Positions 62,862 to 64,000 of a DNA stretch of 64,000 nt are shown one piece after another. The notes under the pieces were generated by a model. That model saw nothing but the letters and a program-made list of their open reading frames with translations, did not search any database and was not told the DNA's origin. Location of the stretch: assembly GCF_014174305.1 (NCBI RefSeq), contig NZ_JABEQH010000012.1, positions 1-64,000 of the forward strand, written 5' to 3'. Both the position numbers and the translations under genes were made by a program. The first letter of the stretch is position 1, and each line of letters begins with the position of its first letter. This stretch comes from Gluconacetobacter johannae. Its GTDB lineage: Bacteria > Pseudomonadota > Alphaproteobacteria > Acetobacterales > Acetobacteraceae.

Positions 62862-63079
62862 AGAGTCTCGTGTGCCGGTCGTATTGTTGCCAGGCATGCT
62901 TCGGCTCCTGTCCGGGTGGTTTTATCATGTCATGCGGGTCGATAATCTCAGCCTTATGAGCTTCCACCCATTGCCACCACTCGGAGATTTCAATTGCTGT
63001 GCGCGACCGGGCGATCGGTGGTCCAGGTGGCGCTCGCAAGGTAAAGACCACTTTTCCGATCATGGACAGCCGGATCGGT

Positions 63080-63157
63080 TTCCAAAGGCCGGTGGCCTTT
63101 GGCGGGTTTCAGGGCAGCGCCCTGAGGCAGGCCATGCCGAAAACCCCCGGCATGGCC
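63080..63157. repeat. Family A-like palindromic repeat, copy 8 (diverged)
   Basis: Hairpins CCAAAGGCCGGTGGCCTTTGG, CAGGGCAGCGCCCTG and GGCCATGCCG/CGGCATGGCC are present. It lies just after the TonB receptor stop and before the vapBC promoter. Confidence 0.75.
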
Positions 63158-63182
63158 CACATATTTTCCATTCGCCGCAAGG

Positions 63183-64000
63183 TCAATAATGGGCTTTCAG
63201 GATGAAGCCGAAATTCAGGGGTTGCGTGACGTAGGCCAGCATCGTTCCCGCACTGGCGCCATTTTGGAAAATGAGGCTTGTGCGCCGGACGTCCGTTGCG
63301 TTGTTGATGAAGCCGTCCAGTTCCCACCGGGTGTTCGTCGGGCGGAAACCGACATTCAGGTTCAGGATGCCGTAGCCCTGCACCCAGCCATAGGCCGAAT
63401 TGTTCGCCGTGGTGTTGATGTCGGTACGGTAGGTGTAGCTTCCGCCCACGACGCCCTCGAACTTCGGCAGCCCGATCAGGCCCAGCGCGTGATGATATTG
63501 CACGGACGCCGCGATGGCCCAGCGGGGGTCGAAGGGCACCCGCGTTCCGGTCAGGCTATAGGCCTGGCCATGGGCGTTGACCTCGGGCGGGGCGCCCGCG
63601 TTATCGAACGAGGCATATTCCGCATCGTTGTAGGCAACCGAAAGCGACGTCGCCAGATTTGCCACCGGATGGTAATGGACGTCCAGCTCCGCACCGCGCA
63701 CACGCACCTCCTTCGCATTGCCCAGGTACGAGACCAGCGTGCCGTTATACGGCGCCAACTGCGTGACCTGATAATTATGGTCGTTCGTCTGGTACAGCGC
63801 GCCACTCACCAGCAGGCGATCGTTCAGGAAATTGCTTTTCGCGCCGACCTCGAACGCGTCGTCGGTCTCCTTGCCCACATTGGGGGACGCGCCGGCGGGC
63901 AGGCTGACCAGGTTCAACCCGCCTGATTTCGCGCCGCGCGCGTAGCGGCCGTAGACCAGCAGATGGTCGTTGACATGATAGTTCAGGACGAACTGTCCCG
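63183..64000 (-). CDS. TonB-dependent receptor, C-terminal part (5' end outside window)
   Basis: The frame is open to the window edge and shows the last 270 or so residues of a TonB-dependent outer-membrane receptor. Beta strands such as NYHVNDHLLVYGRYARGAK, ETDDAFEVGAKSNFLNDRLLVSGALY and RVRGAELDVHYHP alternate with turns. The final strand ends ILKAHY. The GAKSGGLNL motif is typical of siderophore/ligand receptors. The ligand cannot be read from this part. No plug or TonB box is inside the window. Confidence 0.92.
   Translation of the reverse strand, partial: GQFVLNYHVNDHLLVYGRYARGAKSGGLNLVSLPAGASPNVGKETDDAFEVGAKSNFLNDRLLVSGALYQTNDHNYQVTQLAPYNGTLVSYLGNAKEVRVRGAELDVHYHPVANLATSLSVAYNDAEYASFDNAGAPPEVNAHGQAYSLTGTRVPFDPRWAIAASVQYHHALGLIGLPKFEGVVGGSYTYRTDINTTANNSAYGWVQGYGILNLNVGFRPTNTRWELDGFINNATDVRRTSLIFQNGASAGTMLAYVTQPLNFGFILKAHY

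Noticed and set aside
62800-63063. N-terminal extension of vapB as a separate domain
   Set aside because: It would translate the operator repeats and has no domain; the ATG at 62799 has a good ribosome site.

Overview
This is a high-GC alphaproteobacterial chromosome segment, most likely from an acetic acid bacterium (Acetobacteraceae, Gluconacetobacter/Komagataeibacter-like). The assignment rests on an NDUFA12-type complex I accessory protein, a sorbosone-dehydrogenase-type sugar dehydrogenase, a long-chain mannitol 2-dehydrogenase, a 6S RNA lying between zapA and the 5-formyl-THF cyclo-ligase gene, and overall codon use. I inferred the taxon from gene content, not from a search.

Layout. 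At 1-1.7 kb is the start of a large STAND-type NTPase with 37-residue C-terminal repeats. It is poorer in GC than the rest and bounded by an AT-rich stretch, so it looks like the edge of an accessory island. From 2.3 to 9.5 kb: nadE, otsB-otsA-dsbB, and a chain NDUFA12 / mlaD-like / small ORF / DUF2155. From 9.6 to 17.8 kb: an orphan protein resembling the C-terminal part of class II ribonucleotide reductase (with a candidate NrdR site), a RidA protein, a DUF482 protein, NADP isocitrate dehydrogenase, a candidate Fur box, an alcohol dehydrogenase and a DEAD-box helicase. From 18 to 30 kb: an SDR and antiporter pair, an Ivy-like lysozyme inhibitor, opgG-opgH (osmoregulated periplasmic glucan synthesis) and mannitol dehydrogenase. 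From 30 to 43 kb: FUSC-degP, opgC plus an SGNH hydrolase, Mrp, ymdB, the cyclo-ligase - 6S RNA - zapA locus, thiE, two lipoproteins and epmA-epmB-efp. From 43 to 50 kb: a SuhB-like phosphatase, a three-gene OmpA-like/MotA-like/MotB-like envelope module, an OmpA porin, a RelE/HigA-like toxin-antitoxin pair and rpmJ. From 50 to 64 kb: oxyR-ahpC-ahpD, tRNA-Asp, a Wzm/Wzt-type exporter, an old yellow enzyme, a sugar dehydrogenase with a LMW phosphatase, a GNAT-nitrilase-SnoaL-GlxA-purU cluster, vapBC and the end of a TonB-dependent receptor.

Two families of dispersed palindromic repeats run through the window. Family A is a multi-hairpin REP-like element with eight copies, mostly in convergent intergenic gaps. 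Family B is a 140-160 bp element with three full copies and one partial one. Its outer arms differ between copies but stay self-complementary within each copy. These repeats, the STAND gene, the RNR-like orphan with its candidate NrdR box, and the proton-channel-like envelope module are the most unusual parts. The remainder is mostly housekeeping, envelope, stress and cofactor genes. No CRISPR array, complete insertion sequence or phage was seen.
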